Positions 14,246-29,174 of a stretch of 64,000 nucleotides of DNA are shown here, in pieces. This DNA is from Orobanche coerulescens. Its lineage: Eukaryota > Streptophyta > Magnoliopsida > Lamiales > Orobanchaceae. Position 1 is the stretch's first letter. Every line of letters starts with the position of its first letter. The DNA is taken from NCBI GenBank assembly GCA_033398695.1, contig CM065811.1, positions 116,297,501 through 116,361,500 of the forward strand. The letters are read 5' to 3'. A model generated the notes under the pieces. The model ran no database searches. It was not told the DNA's origin and saw nothing but the letters and a program-made list of their open reading frames with translations. Both the position numbers and the translations under genes were made by a program.

Positions 14246-15059
14246 TGAAGTTCGTTCTTTCATTTCACTTCAGCACCTCACTTTGTTTTTCGACTCTAAA
14301 CACTGAGAGAGAGAGAGAGAGATAGTTAGCTCTTCTAAGTCGATTTTGAGCTTGAGGACTTGGATTTGAAGCTTGGATATGGATCTATGGTTGATTCTTG
14401 AAGTAATTGCTAGTGTTTTCATCTTCTAAAAGGTAAGTTGGATAATCCTCCATTTCATTTTGGATTTTTGATGTTGTTATTGATGATTGATTCATATGAA
14501 GATGATTAAGGGCTTGATGTTACGATTCTTGAGGATATATGAGGTGTTTGTTGAAGGAAGATGATGATATGTTGGTTTATGTCTTGAATATGTTGAATAT
14601 GATTATGAAGTCATAGAGTTCTTGATGTTCTTGGTATTGTTGTTGCGATTTTTGCCGTTAGGAAGATCATATGTTGAAGAACATGATGATATACACCTTG
14701 AATTATGATTAGGGATTGTTTAAATGTTAGAAAACATCGGATTATGTTGTTTTACGGGTTATGAACGTGAATTCGGACAATTCGTGTTCTTGAAGAACAA
14801 TTGAATTATATATGTCATGATTTTATAAGAAATGGAATTTGGAAGGGTTACGGATGATTTTGGAATATGATTATTCATGATAATAACCGGTAAATTGTTC
14901 TATGAATTTACCAATATGAACAAGAAGGAATCTTGTTGATTCGTGTTTAAAGATTAAAGTTGCAATCGAATATGTTATGAAATCCTTAATATCGAGATGA
15001 GTTGATCATTGATATGATGAAAGTATTAGTCGATGCTTGGAATGCATGCCACTGTACAA

Positions 15060-15150
15060 CATTAGCGCACGCTAAGCTTACTGGCTAGCGCACGCTAACG
15101 GGAGCAACTTAGCGCATGCTACGTTATACGTTTAACGTATGCTAAGTAGG
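15060..15150 (+). repeat. second small palindrome group, element A 3' LTR
   Basis: TAGCGCACGCTAA words, with one more copy than the matching site in the 5' LTR. This shows that units are gained or lost between LTRs of one element. Confidence 0.7.
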
Positions 15151-15982
15151 CAGACAGTGCAGTCTTTTTGTGTTGTGATTATGAATTTGTTGTGATTATG
15201 AATTCGTGATGGTTTGATTTGGTTTGTTCAGACTGCGTTTAATCGAGGTTTTTATTGAACCGTTGAGTTGATTGGTTGGTCGTGTCGGCTGTTGATCGTT
15301 ATCGGATTGTTGTTAATTTATTATTGCGATAGGTTGCGATAATCGATCGGTGATTATAACCGTATATTGCGGTCGTGTTCGAGCATGTTCGTGAATTGCG
15401 TGGTCAGGGCTGAGGAGCTCGTAGACGAAGGCAATGAAATTGGTAGCGGCTTCATCGTCGTATCGGTATCGAGACAAGTTATTACTCGCTCAGTTATAAT
15501 ATTTAATGAATGGTTTCAGTTTCATTTCGTTTATAATGCATATAACGATGATTATTATTGTGAACTCGGGGTATTTGGATTGTGTATCTTTCTTCCGATT
15601 CTGGGAGGTAAATCATAATGTATATGCTTTATCTCGGTTATTGGTATGTTCGGGTATCGAGGTTACGTTGCGATAAAAATGTGGATATGAGTATCTATAG
15701 TCCATGGTACGTTTGGATCGCCGAGCATCGAGGATAATCGCCGGTGATGATTTGACATTGAGATTTCTCCTGAAGGATTCGGGACAGTATCTTAGTTTGA
15801 TTCGATTTAGTACTGATGATGTTGACCATGCAGGTTGTCATTTATGTTGCCGAACATGAGCTCGTCCTAGTTGTTTATCATAGTGTCGTTCCATGTTTTG
15901 ATTCATATGTTGTTCATGTTGATGAACATATTGATTTGCATATGTGTATGCATAATTGCATTGTTTATGTTGTAAATTATCT

Positions 15983-16312
15983 GAAGGGATCATGAGGATC
16001 TATGCTGAGGGCGCTGGATCGGATGTCCACCATGCGTTGGTTCGATGGGATCATCATGGGGATCTATGCTGAGGGCGCTAGATCGTTGGACAGGTTTTCC
16101 ACCATGCGTTGGTTCGACGGGATCATCATGGGGATCGATACTGAGGGCGCTGGATCGTTGGATTACCAGTATTGTGTTGATGGAATCTTGTGAATTTGCA
16201 TCATTGATTTTATTATGTGTTGTTGTTCATATGTGTATTATTGGTTATCCACCTTATGATGATCTGATAGGATCATCAATGGGATCTATGCTGAAGGCGC
16301 TGGATCGTCGGA
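15983..16312 (+). repeat. minisatellite in element A 3' LTR
   Basis: Same roughly 66-bp unit and copy layout as at 9876-10200, with scattered substitutions. Confidence 0.8.
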
Positions 16313-17157
16313 TTTCCATTGAGTATACATCATTATTATTGTTGTGATCACTGACGTTGTCATATGAGTATGCATGTGTAGGTCTTGTGTTAGGACCGTG
16401 CCCGTATGTTGCATTGATCTGATCTGGGATTAGACTGATATGATTGTCGTGGTATTGTGCATCTCGAGGTATGTTCCGTATTTCCCTTGGTATTTGTCTT
16501 TGTTGGACAATCGGTTTTTGTGTTGAGACTTGATGATGTCACCCGACGAATTTGGGTTGAATAGAGTTAGTGGATTTTCGTAACAGTGAGTTATGATGAC
16601 GTTTTGAGGATTTTGGGGTATTGTGTGAGACACAGTACGAGATGTGAATTTTGGTAGAATAATGACGATAAGATTACATTGGTCGTATTCTTATTTTTTT
16701 GTATTCTCATTGGTATGTAATTATTAATGTGATGTGACGGTTATCATTATTGGATATTATGGCTGACCCCGTCGTGGGCTTTATTTTTAGGTCCTTTGGA
16801 TATCGAGCTTGTAGCGGACGTGAAGAGATGAGCTTCCCGGAGGATACTGGCTAGGGCATGTTTTTATGAACTGAATTCCTGATCAGTTATTGTATTCTGT
16901 TGCTAGAGTAATTTTACTTGGTTGTCCTTTCCGCTGCGTGAGTATTTTAAATGACTTTTTGATATCTAGTAACTTGAGTTACTTTAAAAATCGTTTTCTA
17001 AACTATTGAGTTCCGGCCATTGGGCCTTGCCCTTTTCAAAATGAGGTCTTACGACGCTTTTGATAAACGAGTTTTATAACGTCTTCGAATATTTTTAGAG
17101 ATAGTACTTTCGTTAGCCTCTTGGGCATTTGTAAATATTTGCGAAAATTTCTTTTAG

Positions 17158-18340
<1,183 letters not shown>

Positions 18341-19069
18341 AAATAAAATCATTGTGTGATATGTCATTAAGCAACTAGGTAATTTTAAAAAATAGTTTTT
18401 AAAATCCGCATTAGACAACAACATTCTAACAAAGCATTATTTGAAAATAGTAAAAACAGATGTTTCAATTATATAAGCGTTGTTTATAGAAAATATAAAC
18501 AACATTTTGTAAGAAATAAACTATTGTGCTTGGTACATCTAAAAATTGTTTTGAAAAACAAAACCGTTGTTGCCTCAAGACTCCAACAATGGCGCAACTT
18601 CGACAAAGTCTTGTGCGCTTAACCCTCAAACAATGCAATAGTTTTGCGATTAACCCTCAAACAATGTTGTAGTTTTAAGAAATCATTGTGTTTATGAAAT
18701 CTTAACAACATACTCAAAATAAAAAACAATTGTGTTTGATAAATTCTAACAACATGTTTTAAATGAACAACACTTGAGTTATAAGCGGACAAACAATGGA
18801 CAAATTCTACAAAAATATGGTGTAATTTCCTTTGTGACAAGTTTGTATTGTTCTAAAACTATTGTGTAGCATCCCAAGCAACAATGGTTTCTAAATGGAG
18901 TGTTGTTGTTTCTGGATATTACACAACAGTGCCAAGATATGAAGTCGTTGTCTCACATTATTTCACACAACAGATTCTGTACCGTTGTCTGAGACACGTA
19001 AGAGGCGGCGTCTCAATAGACAATGGGAAAATAAGAGGTTAGACAATGGGCAAAAACCGTTGTCTCATG
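18341..19069. repeat. right subterminal repeats of CACTA 1
   Basis: Dense repeats of ACAATG, CATTGTGT, AACAACAT and CCGTTGTCT in both orientations, matching the word family of the left end. The region stops at TTGTCTCATG, where the hAT inserted; the true CACTA end follows the hAT at 47450-47466. Confidence 0.75.
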
Positions 19070-19486
19070 TAGGGGTGTGCATGGTACGGTATGGTACGGT
19101 TTTAGGGTAAAACCGATACCATACCAAATATATTCGGTTTATTATGATTTAATACCATAAACATACGGTTTTTTTCGGTTTGGTAGTTTGGTATTTCGGT
19201 TTGGTTTACATCGGTACGGTATTTTTTCGGTTTTTCTACTTGATACTTGATAGCATTAATAAGACAAAAATATTCGAATAAATTAATTTGACAAGGTACC
19301 ACAAATAGTTGATCTAAATTAATAGCTAAACCAAAAAAATCACACTAACCTTGAGACAGTAACTAATTTAATGTTCAAGTTTTCATCCAACTATTTTGTA
19401 GGATAAAAAGGAAAAAAAAAGTGTCTTGAACTTCAATAAATTTATTATACTTCTATATTCATGTGAGTCTGTAACTACTCAATATA

Positions 19487-19677
19487 CTCTACCAAAAAAA
19501 GGACTTTAGCCGACGACACTTAAAAAAACGGCTGACGACTTTAAAGTGTCGTCGGCTAAACTTTGGACTTAGCCAATGACCCACACTGTCGTCGGCTAAA
19601 ATGTTTTAGCCGCGACTTTTGTTCAGGTCGTCGGCTAAACTAGTATGTTGATGAAATTTATGTTCTTGAATGTGTTG
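19487..19677. repeat. left GCCGACGAC repeats of CACTA 2
   Basis: TTTAGCCGACGAC and its complement GTCGTCGGCTAAA alternate, so pairs of words form hairpins. This is the usual look of a CACTA subterminal region. Confidence 0.8.
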
Positions 19678-20097
19678 TGTAACGCCCCCAATCTGCTCAG
19701 GGATATTACACGCCGTAGAACCTTTCCTCAAGGATATTTATGTAACACCCCCAATCTGCTCAGGGATATTACACGCCGTAGAACCTTTCCTCAAGGATGT
19801 ACCAGGCTGGTAACGACATATAACAACTCAACCATGCCCTTAAGGCTAAAATGACTCGGTAGACCGATTTGGTCTTTCAATAAATACATACAACTCAAAT
19901 ACAACTCATGCCCACGCAGGGGTCAAAACACAACCACACCCGTACAATGGGAAAAATATAGCAGCGGAAAATAAAGTACAACTGAACCAATACACGATGT
20001 ATGATTCCTCATGTCATTAGTATCGATCATCTTTCATCATCCTTCGTGCCGACCCTGTGTTATGCTCCAAAACCTGAATGCAAAAACAGACATCCAC

Positions 20098-20140
20098 CCC
20101 CCGAATACTCGGGGGTTAGCAAAACTCCACTGTTTTGCTA
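20098..20140 (-). other. twin hairpin in element B 3' LTR
   Basis: Stem CCCCCGA/TCGGGGG with loop ATAC, then stem TAGCAAAAC/GTTTTGCTA with a 6-base loop, separated by one base. The same pair with compensating changes occurs in elements C and E at the same distance from the LTR end. Confidence 0.65.
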
Positions 20141-20756
20141 GTGCAAGAACAAAGTGCAAATACGAGCCATACAATTCACATTCCACGAATAACAATAACC
20201 AAGGATCCTCAAAGATCCAAACGAAACGAAAAGCACTTCCCGAGGCAAGAATTTGAGAAAACGTTCTAAAATCGAAAGATCACAAATCAATGGAAAAATT
20301 TTAAAAACAGTTTAGAATGCCATCGAGAGTTTTAATAGAAAATAATTTAGGATTATCAAAAATCCAAAAGACAATACTTTTCAAAATCCAAAAGACAAAA
20401 GGGGTCACCGCCCCAAAGGTTTACTTTCCGAAAAATGACATATACCAAACCGTTGGGATTTTAGCCCCAAATCCGTAAAATGACTTTTACAAAACCATTG
20501 GGATTTTAGCCCCAAATCTCATCAACTCACAGTACAAAAGAATGACCACAAGGTTCGTCTCCCAACATCAAAATCCACAAATAAAGGATTTAAAACAAAC
20601 AACAAAATACTCTAGTGCCATCCTAGCTAAGTAAGCCAAACGAACAACTTACCTTTTACACACTTAGTCGATGCATGCAATCATGAAAACCATTCAAAAG
20701 CAATCATTTCCGGAAATGCCATAATCAAATCACATTTGCAAAATGCACCACAATTA

Positions 20757-20890
20757 ACCGCGGATCCACCCCTCCGTGGACCCCTACCGAGACCCCGTCG
20801 GATCTAACCCATAGTGGTTAAAAGCAAGCTCGCGGATCCACCCCTCTGTGGACCCCTACCGAGACCCCGTCGGATCTAACTCATAGTGAG
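20757..20890 (-). repeat. minisatellite in element B 3' LTR
   Basis: Two units of about 72 bp, each with CGCGGATCCACCCCT, GTGGACCCCTACCGAG and CCCCGTCGGATCTAAC. Confidence 0.8.
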
Positions 20891-21749
20891 CATACACACA
20901 CACACGTTACTCATGCAATACTAATATGCTAAGAATGTAAGTTCATTAAGAATACTCACTAGAGATGGCCACTAACTCGACACCATTATCAAACTCTTCA
21001 AATACACAATAACAAGATTAAATACGGAATACACGATTCCATAATCTTTAAACAACAGGGATATCATCAAAGCCTTCAACGTTCAAAATGACCAAATCAT
21101 ATTCAATTCCCAAACACACCGTTCATAAAACACACACGCGTTTTGAAAGAGAGCCTTTAACGAGGCCAAACTGAAATCTTTTGAAACTTTATTTCAAACA
21201 ACCAAACAAACACACCAAGACGATCACCGATCATCATATCCATAAAATAAGAAAAGTATGGACAAGGTACTTGCCTCGAATAAGAACAACGCGGAGAATC
21301 GACCGAAGTAGGTTGGCCCGAACTTACTACGAACCCGCCGACTCCACCGAACGCCAACTCACGTTCATAAACTGTAACACCCCCAAAACCGTATGGGAAT
21401 ATTACACGCCGTAAACCCTTTCCGCAAGGATCTACCAGGCTAAACGTCCATAAACAACCAAATGCTTGCCCGGCCAGGGTCAAACAATATAATAATACAG
21501 ACCGTTAAGGTCACTTACACATAAACACACAGACCGATGAGGTCACACAACTCTATCAACAGGACTGACTAACAACATTACCCACACAGGGTTCGAAATA
21601 CAATACAACTGAAGACTGAATCAACTATAAAAATACAAATAAACTCTACAAACTCTAAACTCTTGAATAGTATCGCACTCGTCATCCCCTTGTGCCAATC
21701 CTGTGATCGCTCCCCGAACTGCATGTACCGGACGCAAAGCAGACATCCA

Positions 21750-21790
21750 CCCCGAATACTGGGGGTTAGTAAAACTCCATTGTTTTACTA
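21750..21790 (-). other. twin hairpin in element C 3' LTR
   Basis: The second stem is TAGTAAAAC/GTTTTACTA; T and A replace the C and G of element B, so pairing is kept. The first stem has lost bases relative to the other LTR (CCCCGAATACTGGGGG). Confidence 0.6.
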
Positions 21791-22104
21791 GTGCAAGTAT
21801 CAAACCATACGAAATGTAACAAGCAAATTGCAACTACGAATTTAATACGGAAATCAATTATCAAAATGTTCAGAAGTTTTAGAATTTCGAACTCAAGTAA
21901 GAGATATTTGAAAAGGAACACATCATCTCGGGAATTTTTAAAGCGAGAAAATCTTTTGGACCTCGAGTCCCAATTTACAAAACCTTTTCGTAAACAATAG
22001 GGCCTTAGCCCGATTCTCGTTTCAAAGCATACTAAATAATATATCATTATGCGTCGAGATCCATATTTAAAATGTTACCCGAACAATCAACGCTACACGA
22101 TCAC

Positions 22105-22480
22105 CGTTGTTACACATCATGTACCGAACTCCGGAGGCCTCGACGGACCTTACCCGGGCACACATTGTTCGTACACATCATGTACCGAACTCCGGAGGCC
22201 TCGACGGACCCTACCGGCTACAACACACACTTTGTTCGTACACATCATGTACCGAACTCCGGAGGCCTCAACGGACCCTACCGGCTACGACATCGTTCGT
22301 ACACATCATGTACCGAACTCCGGAGGTCTCGTCGGACCTTACGGATCACACACCTTGTCCGTACACGTCATGTACCGGACTCCAGAGGCCTCGTCAGACC
22401 CTACCTGGTTCACACACTTTGTTCGTACACATCATGTACCGAACTCCAGAGGCCTCGTCAGACCCTACCTGGCTCACACA
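22105..22480 (-). repeat. six-unit minisatellite in element C 3' LTR
   Basis: Six units of about 57-69 bp built on CACATCATGTACCGAACTCC and GAGGCCTCGACGGACC. The long open frames across it follow from the repeat in three frames and are not genes. Confidence 0.85.
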
Positions 22481-23412
22481 CACATCGACTCGACACAATT
22501 CATAATCATTAAATGTCAAGTCATTCCACATTACGCCGAATGTACAATCAAGCAAGTAAACCAAAACAACACAAACATCATGATCATCACAACGACTCTT
22601 AACCAACACAACACACATTCGGTACACAATACATTGAAGAAACACGTGTACAACCATCTCATATGTACATCGCAATCCTGCACAAATGGCACAACGCCTA
22701 ACACGTATACCAATATATCACTATTATCACAAAGCCTTCAAATTTCGGAAAACACAACCAACTCAAACGGAACATATTTACGGAGGCAAGCAAAATCGTT
22801 ATACATATCCTACGTAATTACTATTCACAAGATACAGGTCGTATAATAAGATACTTGCCTTAATAACCGCTACCAAACGCTCCGAAGAACACGGTTCGAC
22901 CGGGAAGCTCGGACCTTGAAGAAGACAACGAATGAAAGGGTTCCGACTCGAGTTCCTCACAAGAATTCGACCCTAACAACATATAATCAATAAATCATCG
23001 ATCATACGAGGAAGAATAATCGTAGAACACCCGAAAACCCCTCTATGACATTTTACCGGACACCTTTAAGGCGTCGATCAAGAACTCGACCAAAATAACG
23101 AATCGATACGATCCAACCATGGAATAACAAGGAAAATGATATAATACATCTAAATAATCATCAATCCATCACAATCCTAAGTTAAAACGGATTAAACGGA
23201 CAAATCGAACAAAATCCCCAAAACTATATTTTAGGAAAACTTGCCTTGATTCAGTCGATCGGAGCAAGTTATGGAAGGATTAATCGATGTTATGAACTTC
23301 AAAACTTCATGGATTTAACCCCTAACAACATTCCTCCATGATCATCAAAGCTCCAGCCGCGGAAGAGGAAGAAACGAGTGAGAAAAATGAAGAAAAACCC
23401 ATTCTTTGGGCC

Positions 23413-23725
23413 TTAAATAAGCCGATGAGACTCGACCGTGTCCGCCCGACACGGCCGTGGCGCGCCTGGCGGAAGGGACTCGACCGTGTCTGCTAGACAC
23501 GGTCGCGCCGCTGAGGGCCTACCGATAGTGACTGTCATGGCGCTCGGCATTGACTCGGCCGTGTCCCGAACACGGTCGGGCCTCTCGCGATCGCTTGGCT
23601 TATCCGAAGAGTTCGGCTCGGCCGTGCCGAGCGACACGGCCGGGTCTGAGGCGAGACTTGGCTTATCCGGACGAGTAGGGCACGGGCCGTGTCGACGACA
23701 CGGCCGAGTTCGCCGGCGATCGGCG
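23413..23725 (-). promoter_or_regulatory. U3 array of CGACCGTGTC words and TATA-like box, element C 3' LTR
   Basis: Self-complementary pairs such as CTCGACCGTGTC and GACACGGTCG, with spacers containing GGCTTATCCGGA. A TATA-like TATTTAAGG lies on the minus strand at about 23413-23419, just downstream of the array. The same array, spacers included, occurs in the tandem LTRs at 60-62.7 kb. Confidence 0.65.
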
Positions 23726-24407
23726 ATCGCCAATAACGATCGGGTGAGCTAAAACGACCATAACTCTCTCGTCCGGACTCCGATTGACTCACCGTTCGAA
23801 CCATTGGAAAACTAACTCGATGCTCTATAATATTGCAAAGATTCAGAATTTTTGGAGTTACCAAAAATTAATGGTGATCTAACAAAGTTGAACTCATACT
23901 TAGGAAAGTCGTTCAGTAATCCTGAATTCAACAAAACGACACCGAAACCCGAACCTGAATACGAACCGAAGATACGGTTACGAAGTACTCACAAAGACGA
24001 ATCTAAGAGATAGTAGAACACACGATTCCGACCACCCGAAGGCTCGAAATTCGACAACGGAAGGTAATTACCCCAAACTTTGGGAAATTACGAAAATGGC
24101 CCAAATGCCCGAAAATCACCATACGACAACGAATAATCAAACCGAAGCTCACAACACGTATAACAACGTTAAATGAACTTACGAAAAACTCCAAACGACA
24201 GTTTCAAACGAGATTCGCAAGAACCGAACTCAAGCGCGGAAAAGTCGCTAAAAAGCACGGAACTCAACAAAGCGGACCAAACGATCTCGGTTGTCAAAAG
24301 TGCTGATTTATATATTATCCGATTGACGAAACGGTCATGTGAGAGTCGTCAAACAGACTCCGACCAAAAAAGAAATTTACCGAAAATCGAAAATTGCGGA
24401 TATTACA

Positions 24408-27118
24408 TTCTACCCTCCTTAAAAGAAGTTTCGTCCCGAAACTTAAAACAAGTAGGGGAGAAATATTCCATGAGCAAAACTCAACAAGATACACAAGAAT
24501 GCGTAACTAACGCCCAACGGCGAAATGTTACAAACAACGCAAAGGAATATACGGCGTGAAAACACGCTCCACGGCGACCAACACAACGTCGCCGTTAGGG
24601 ATATAATAAAACCAACAAATGACAAGCGTTATCAAACGGATAATATAGCCAAGTCAATTATCCGACAATCACAAAACACAACGAACGAAAATCAATATGA
24701 TTGACCATCCCAACGGTACATCAATCAAAACGCGAGTCAACCGCTGAACAAATACGGAATCCCACCGCCCAAGGGTTGGAAGATCGAAAACGAGACTAAT
24801 TTCCCGAACTTAAGGGAATTAGGAAGGAGCCTGAATGCTCAACAATCACGAAACGAGAACAAAAACCGAACAAGCAAACGATCGAGACAACAAGGATCGA
24901 ACAATCATGTTCGAAACACGAAGGATAATAAAATTCAAACAACAACTCCCAGGATGATCTGGTGAGAACTACAAGACATGCATTCCCATAAGATCCACAG
25001 GAAAGGGAATAGCGATTTCAAAGTCACAGCGACAAACGAGTTATTCCAAAACAATACCACACTCGTTCGATCAACAAAAGCAAGGGGTAGGACAAGCTCA
25101 GAAAATGTCAACGAACATAAACGAGTCAACAGAGTCGAAAATACAGAGGTTCAAAATCCAATCCAATTCGAATAAGAGAACTAATAAAACCAGATGATGT
25201 CACTTCCGAACAAGGTTCACAAGAATCGAACCGAACTCGAAAAAGTCACAACGATAACCAGATCGACCCACAATAGGATCACAGCTCGTTCGAACGACGA
25301 AACCGGAATACAGAACAAGTTCAGAAAGTATCAACGAGCACGAGCGAGTCGATAGAATTGAGAAAGAGAAAATGCAGAAGTCCAAAAACAATACGGGTAT
25401 TATATTCGACCTCTTCTAAAAGAAGTGTTGTTCCCGAAACTCACAACACGAAATCAAGGTGACAACACAACAAGCAACCGACAGAAACATCTTCCATGGG
25501 CCTCTTAGAGCCGATTCTGATATCTGTACTGAATTTCGCGCCCCGAAAGACTCGGAACCCAACTCGCAAAACTAGATCCTGTGACGAGAAAAATAATTGG
25601 TACGTGCATGCCCCCGGCACACCACGGTTGAAACACCTCGGCTCGGCATACCGAAAATACAACTGATAGGTACAATGGAATATAACGTTGCAAAACAACA
25701 AAACGGAGATGCCAACTTGGCACAACAAGGAATCATAACATATATCATATACAACGATTACCATCGTAAAGTAATACACACACAAATTCTACAACAACGA
25801 CGATATCGTTCGGCGACCTCAACGGCCCGAACGATAACCAGCACATAATTACAAACATTATGAAACAATCACATATGTACACGAACGTACAAACCCAAGC
25901 TTTAACAGCTCACACAGATGCGATAACACGCAAGCCACCACGAAATGACAACATTAAGGATCGTCATCACACCTCCCACAAGGGCTAACAAAATATATGC
26001 GTGGCGAACGACTCGACGCTCACGCCACCAATTCAATCACAATAACGAAAGTTCAAAAACCATACACGCATTTCCGGTCCGCAAAAAAAAGAATGATAAG
26101 TTTTAAAAACGAAAACCACCTTTTGAAAACAGTTTGGAAACAACAGTTGATCTTGAGTATCATTTTACAAAAAAAGTAGTACAAACACCATTATCGAGAC
26201 TTTGAAAATCATCTTGCGTTTGAACAAAAATGAGGACACCTTTCCTTTAGTGAAAAACTTTCAAAAATATTCGACCCTTGGGTCTAAACAACTGCATTTG
26301 AAAATATCTCAAAATATTTTTGGTCCTCAACCGGAAAATTTTTGAAATGTATTGCGGCATTAGAAAACACCTTGAAAACACCGCAAGAAAATAATTCGTT
26401 TTAAAAGTACGTCTCGAATTTCAATTTTCTAAGATACTCAAGGTTTTCAAAAATAATTCAATGGGCTAGCACGCCCAAAAAATTTCAGTGGAATTACACG
26501 GGACAATATAGCACCGAGGGTCCCGCGCCGGAACCCACCAGGCTAAAAACCTTTTATAAACTACCAAAAAGGCCGATGACGGTAATATTTCAAAAACTCA
26601 CAAAATCCGTTTACAAAATACTAAATTCCGTCATAAGAATTTCGCCAAAATGATCAAGGCCATAATGTCAAAAACTCGGTTAAGGGGATTGGTTTTCGAA
26701 ATAAAACTCAGTCGGTAAAATACCGAAAGCCATTACAAAAGAACTCACGCAATGGGATAAAAGAAATAAAATCAAACATGCACAAGACAGCAACACTACT
26801 CCTCATATGAACGAAAAATGGGAGTCAAATGATCACATATCACGAAATCAAAATCCATAAGAGGATTCCGTCAATTGACTCATAATCATAAAAATAGCTC
26901 GTGTCACACGAGGAACAACACAAATAAGGGAGACATAAATCCACAGTCTGCACGTAGATGAACGTCGCCCACGATACTAATCTCATCCGACAACATATCC
27001 GACACGCCGTGACTACGCACAACTCAACTTGTCACCCGACGGCTCGAGCGACAAGACAACACATTACTCGACAAACCACGACTCGACTCGACCCGACACC
27101 TAGGTTTCCACAACCTAA
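24408..27118 (-). other. internal region of element C, no coding
   Basis: It begins (element 3' side) with the polypurine stretch and GAAGTTTCGTCCCGAAAC. No gag or pol frame was found on either strand. Near 26480-26560 the minus strand reads AGCCTGGTGGGTTCC and CCGTGTAATTCC, like an LTR 3' end without its last bases. Confidence 0.75.
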
Positions 27119-27130
27119 GCTCCGATACCA
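27119..27130 (-). other. primer-binding site, element C
   Basis: TGGTATCGGAGC on the minus strand, one change from the initiator-Met form used by element A; elements B and E share this variant. Confidence 0.85.
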
Positions 27131-27517
27131 TAAATGTAAAACCACCAATTACGTATGGGAATATTACTTGCCGTAAACAATTTCCGCATGTATCTACCAA
27201 AGCTAAACGTCCATAAACAACCAAATGCTTGCCCGGCCAGGGTCAAACAATATAATAATACAGACCGTTAAGGTCACTTACACATAAACACACAGACCGA
27301 TGAGGTCACACAACTCTATCAACAGGACTGACTAACAACATTACCCACACAGGGTTCGAAATACAATACAACGGAAGACTGAATCAACTCTAACAATACA
27401 AATAAACTCTACCAACTCTCAACTCTTGATTAGTATCGCAGCTCGTCATCCCCTTGTGCCAATCCTGTGACTGCTCCCCTGAACCTGCATGTACCTGGAC
27501 GCAAAACAGACATCCAC

Positions 27518-27560
27518 CCCCCGAATACTCGGGGGTTAGTAAAACTCCACTGTTTTACTA
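27518..27560 (-). other. twin hairpin in element C 5' LTR
   Basis: CCCCCGA/TCGGGGG with loop ATAC, then TAGTAAAAC/GTTTTACTA with loop TCCACT. Both stems are perfect in this copy. Confidence 0.65.
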
Positions 27561-27884
27561 GTGCAAGTATCAAACCATACGAAATGTAACAAGCAAATTG
27601 CAACTACGAATTTAATACGGAAATCAATTATCAAAATGTTCCCGAGAAGTTTTAGAATTTCGAACTCAAGTAAGAGATATTTGAAAAGGAACACATCATC
27701 TCGGGAATTTTTAAAGCAAAAAATCTTTTGGACCTCGAGTCCCAATTTACAAAACCTTTTCGTAAACAATAGGGCCTTAGCCCGATTCTCGTTTCAAAGC
27801 ATACTAAATAATATATCATTATGCGTCCGAGATCCATATTTAAAATGTTACCCGAACAATCACTACTACACGATCACTGTTCGT

Positions 27885-28250
27885 ACACATCATGTACCGA
27901 ACTCCGGAGGCCTCGACGGACCTTACCCGGACTGCACACATTGTTCGTACACATCATGTACCGAACTCCGGAGGCCTCGACGGACCCTACCCGGCTACAA
28001 CACACACTGTTCGTACACATCATGTACCGAACTCCGGAGGCCTCAACGGACCCTACCCGGCTGACATCGTTCGTACACATCATGTACCGAACTCCAGAGG
28101 TCTCGTCGGACCTTACGGATCACACACCTTGTCCGTACACGTCATGTACCGGACTCCAGAGGCCTCGTCAGACCCTAACTGGTTCACACACTTTGTTCGT
28201 ACACATCATGTACCGAACTCCAGAGGCCTCGTCAGACCCTACCTGGATCA
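27885..28250 (-). repeat. six-unit minisatellite in element C 5' LTR
   Basis: Same unit and copy number as in the 3' LTR, with GACGGACCCTACC-type words between the CATGTACCGAACTCC cores. Confidence 0.85.
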
Positions 28251-29174
28251 CACACACATCGACTCGACACAATTCATAATCATTAAATGTCAAGTCATTC
28301 CACATTACGCCGAATGTACAATCAAGCAAGTAAACCAAAACAACACAAACATCATGATCATCACAACGACTCTTAACCAACACAACACACATTCGGTACA
28401 CAATACATTGAAGAAACACGTGTACAACCATCTCATATGTACATCGCAATCCCGCACAAATGGCACAACGCCTAACACGTATACCAATATATCACTATTA
28501 TCACAAAGCCTTCAAATTTGGAAAACACAACCAACTCAAACGGAACATATTTACGGAGGCAAGCAAAATCGTTATACATATCCTACGTAATTACTATTCA
28601 CAAGATACAGTCGTATAATAAGATACTTGCCTTAATAACCGCTACCAAACGCTCGAAGAACACGGTTCGGCCAGAAGCTCGGACCTTGAAGAAGACAACG
28701 AGCGAAAGGGTTCCGACTGAGTTCTTCACAAGAATTCGACCCTAACAACATATAATCAATAAATCATCGATCATACGAGGAAGAATAATCGTAGAACGCC
28801 CGAAAACCCTCTATGACATTTCTGGACACCTTCAAGGCGTCGATCAAGAACTCGACCAAAATAACGAATCGATACGATCCAACCATGGAATAACAAGGAA
28901 AATGATATAATACATCTAAATAATCATCAATCCATCACAATCCTAAGTTCAAGCGGATTAAACGGACAAATCGAACAAAATCCCCAAAACTATATTTTAG
29001 GAAAACTTGCCTTGATTCGGTCGATCGGAGCAAGTTATGGAAGGATTAATCGATGTTATGAACTTCAAAACTTCATGGATTTAACCCTAACAACATCCCT
29101 CCATGATCATCAAAGCTCCGGCGGAAGAGGAAGAAGCGAGTGAGAAAAATGAAGAAAAACCCATTCTTTGGGCC

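Larger units (their letters stand above)
19678..21372 (-). repeat. element B 3' LTR, distal part
   Basis: The terminal 63 bp is present twice (19678-19740 and from 19741), as in the other LTR. A twin hairpin (20098-20140) and a roughly 72-bp repeat follow (20757-20890). The part ends at TAAAC, the target of element C. Confidence 0.88.
21373..24407 (-). repeat. 3' LTR of element C
   Basis: A copy of 27135-30184 differing by substitutions and by many one- to few-base indels at CAG, CTG, CCTGG and CCGG sites, usually shorter in this copy. It ends at the polypurine stretch, complement of TTCTACCCTCCTT, at 24408. Confidence 0.88.

Noticed and set aside
22105..22480. Regular repeats with unique spacers resembling a CRISPR array
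   Set aside because: Units vary in length, spacers are themselves similar, the array lies in a plant LTR and is duplicated in the partner LTR. It is a minisatellite.
22049..22846. A 265-codon open frame on the plus strand and overlapping frames of 132-146 codons
   Set aside because: They run through the six-unit minisatellite in element C's LTR in three frames at once. The open frames follow from the repeat having no stops, and there is no protein similarity or start context.
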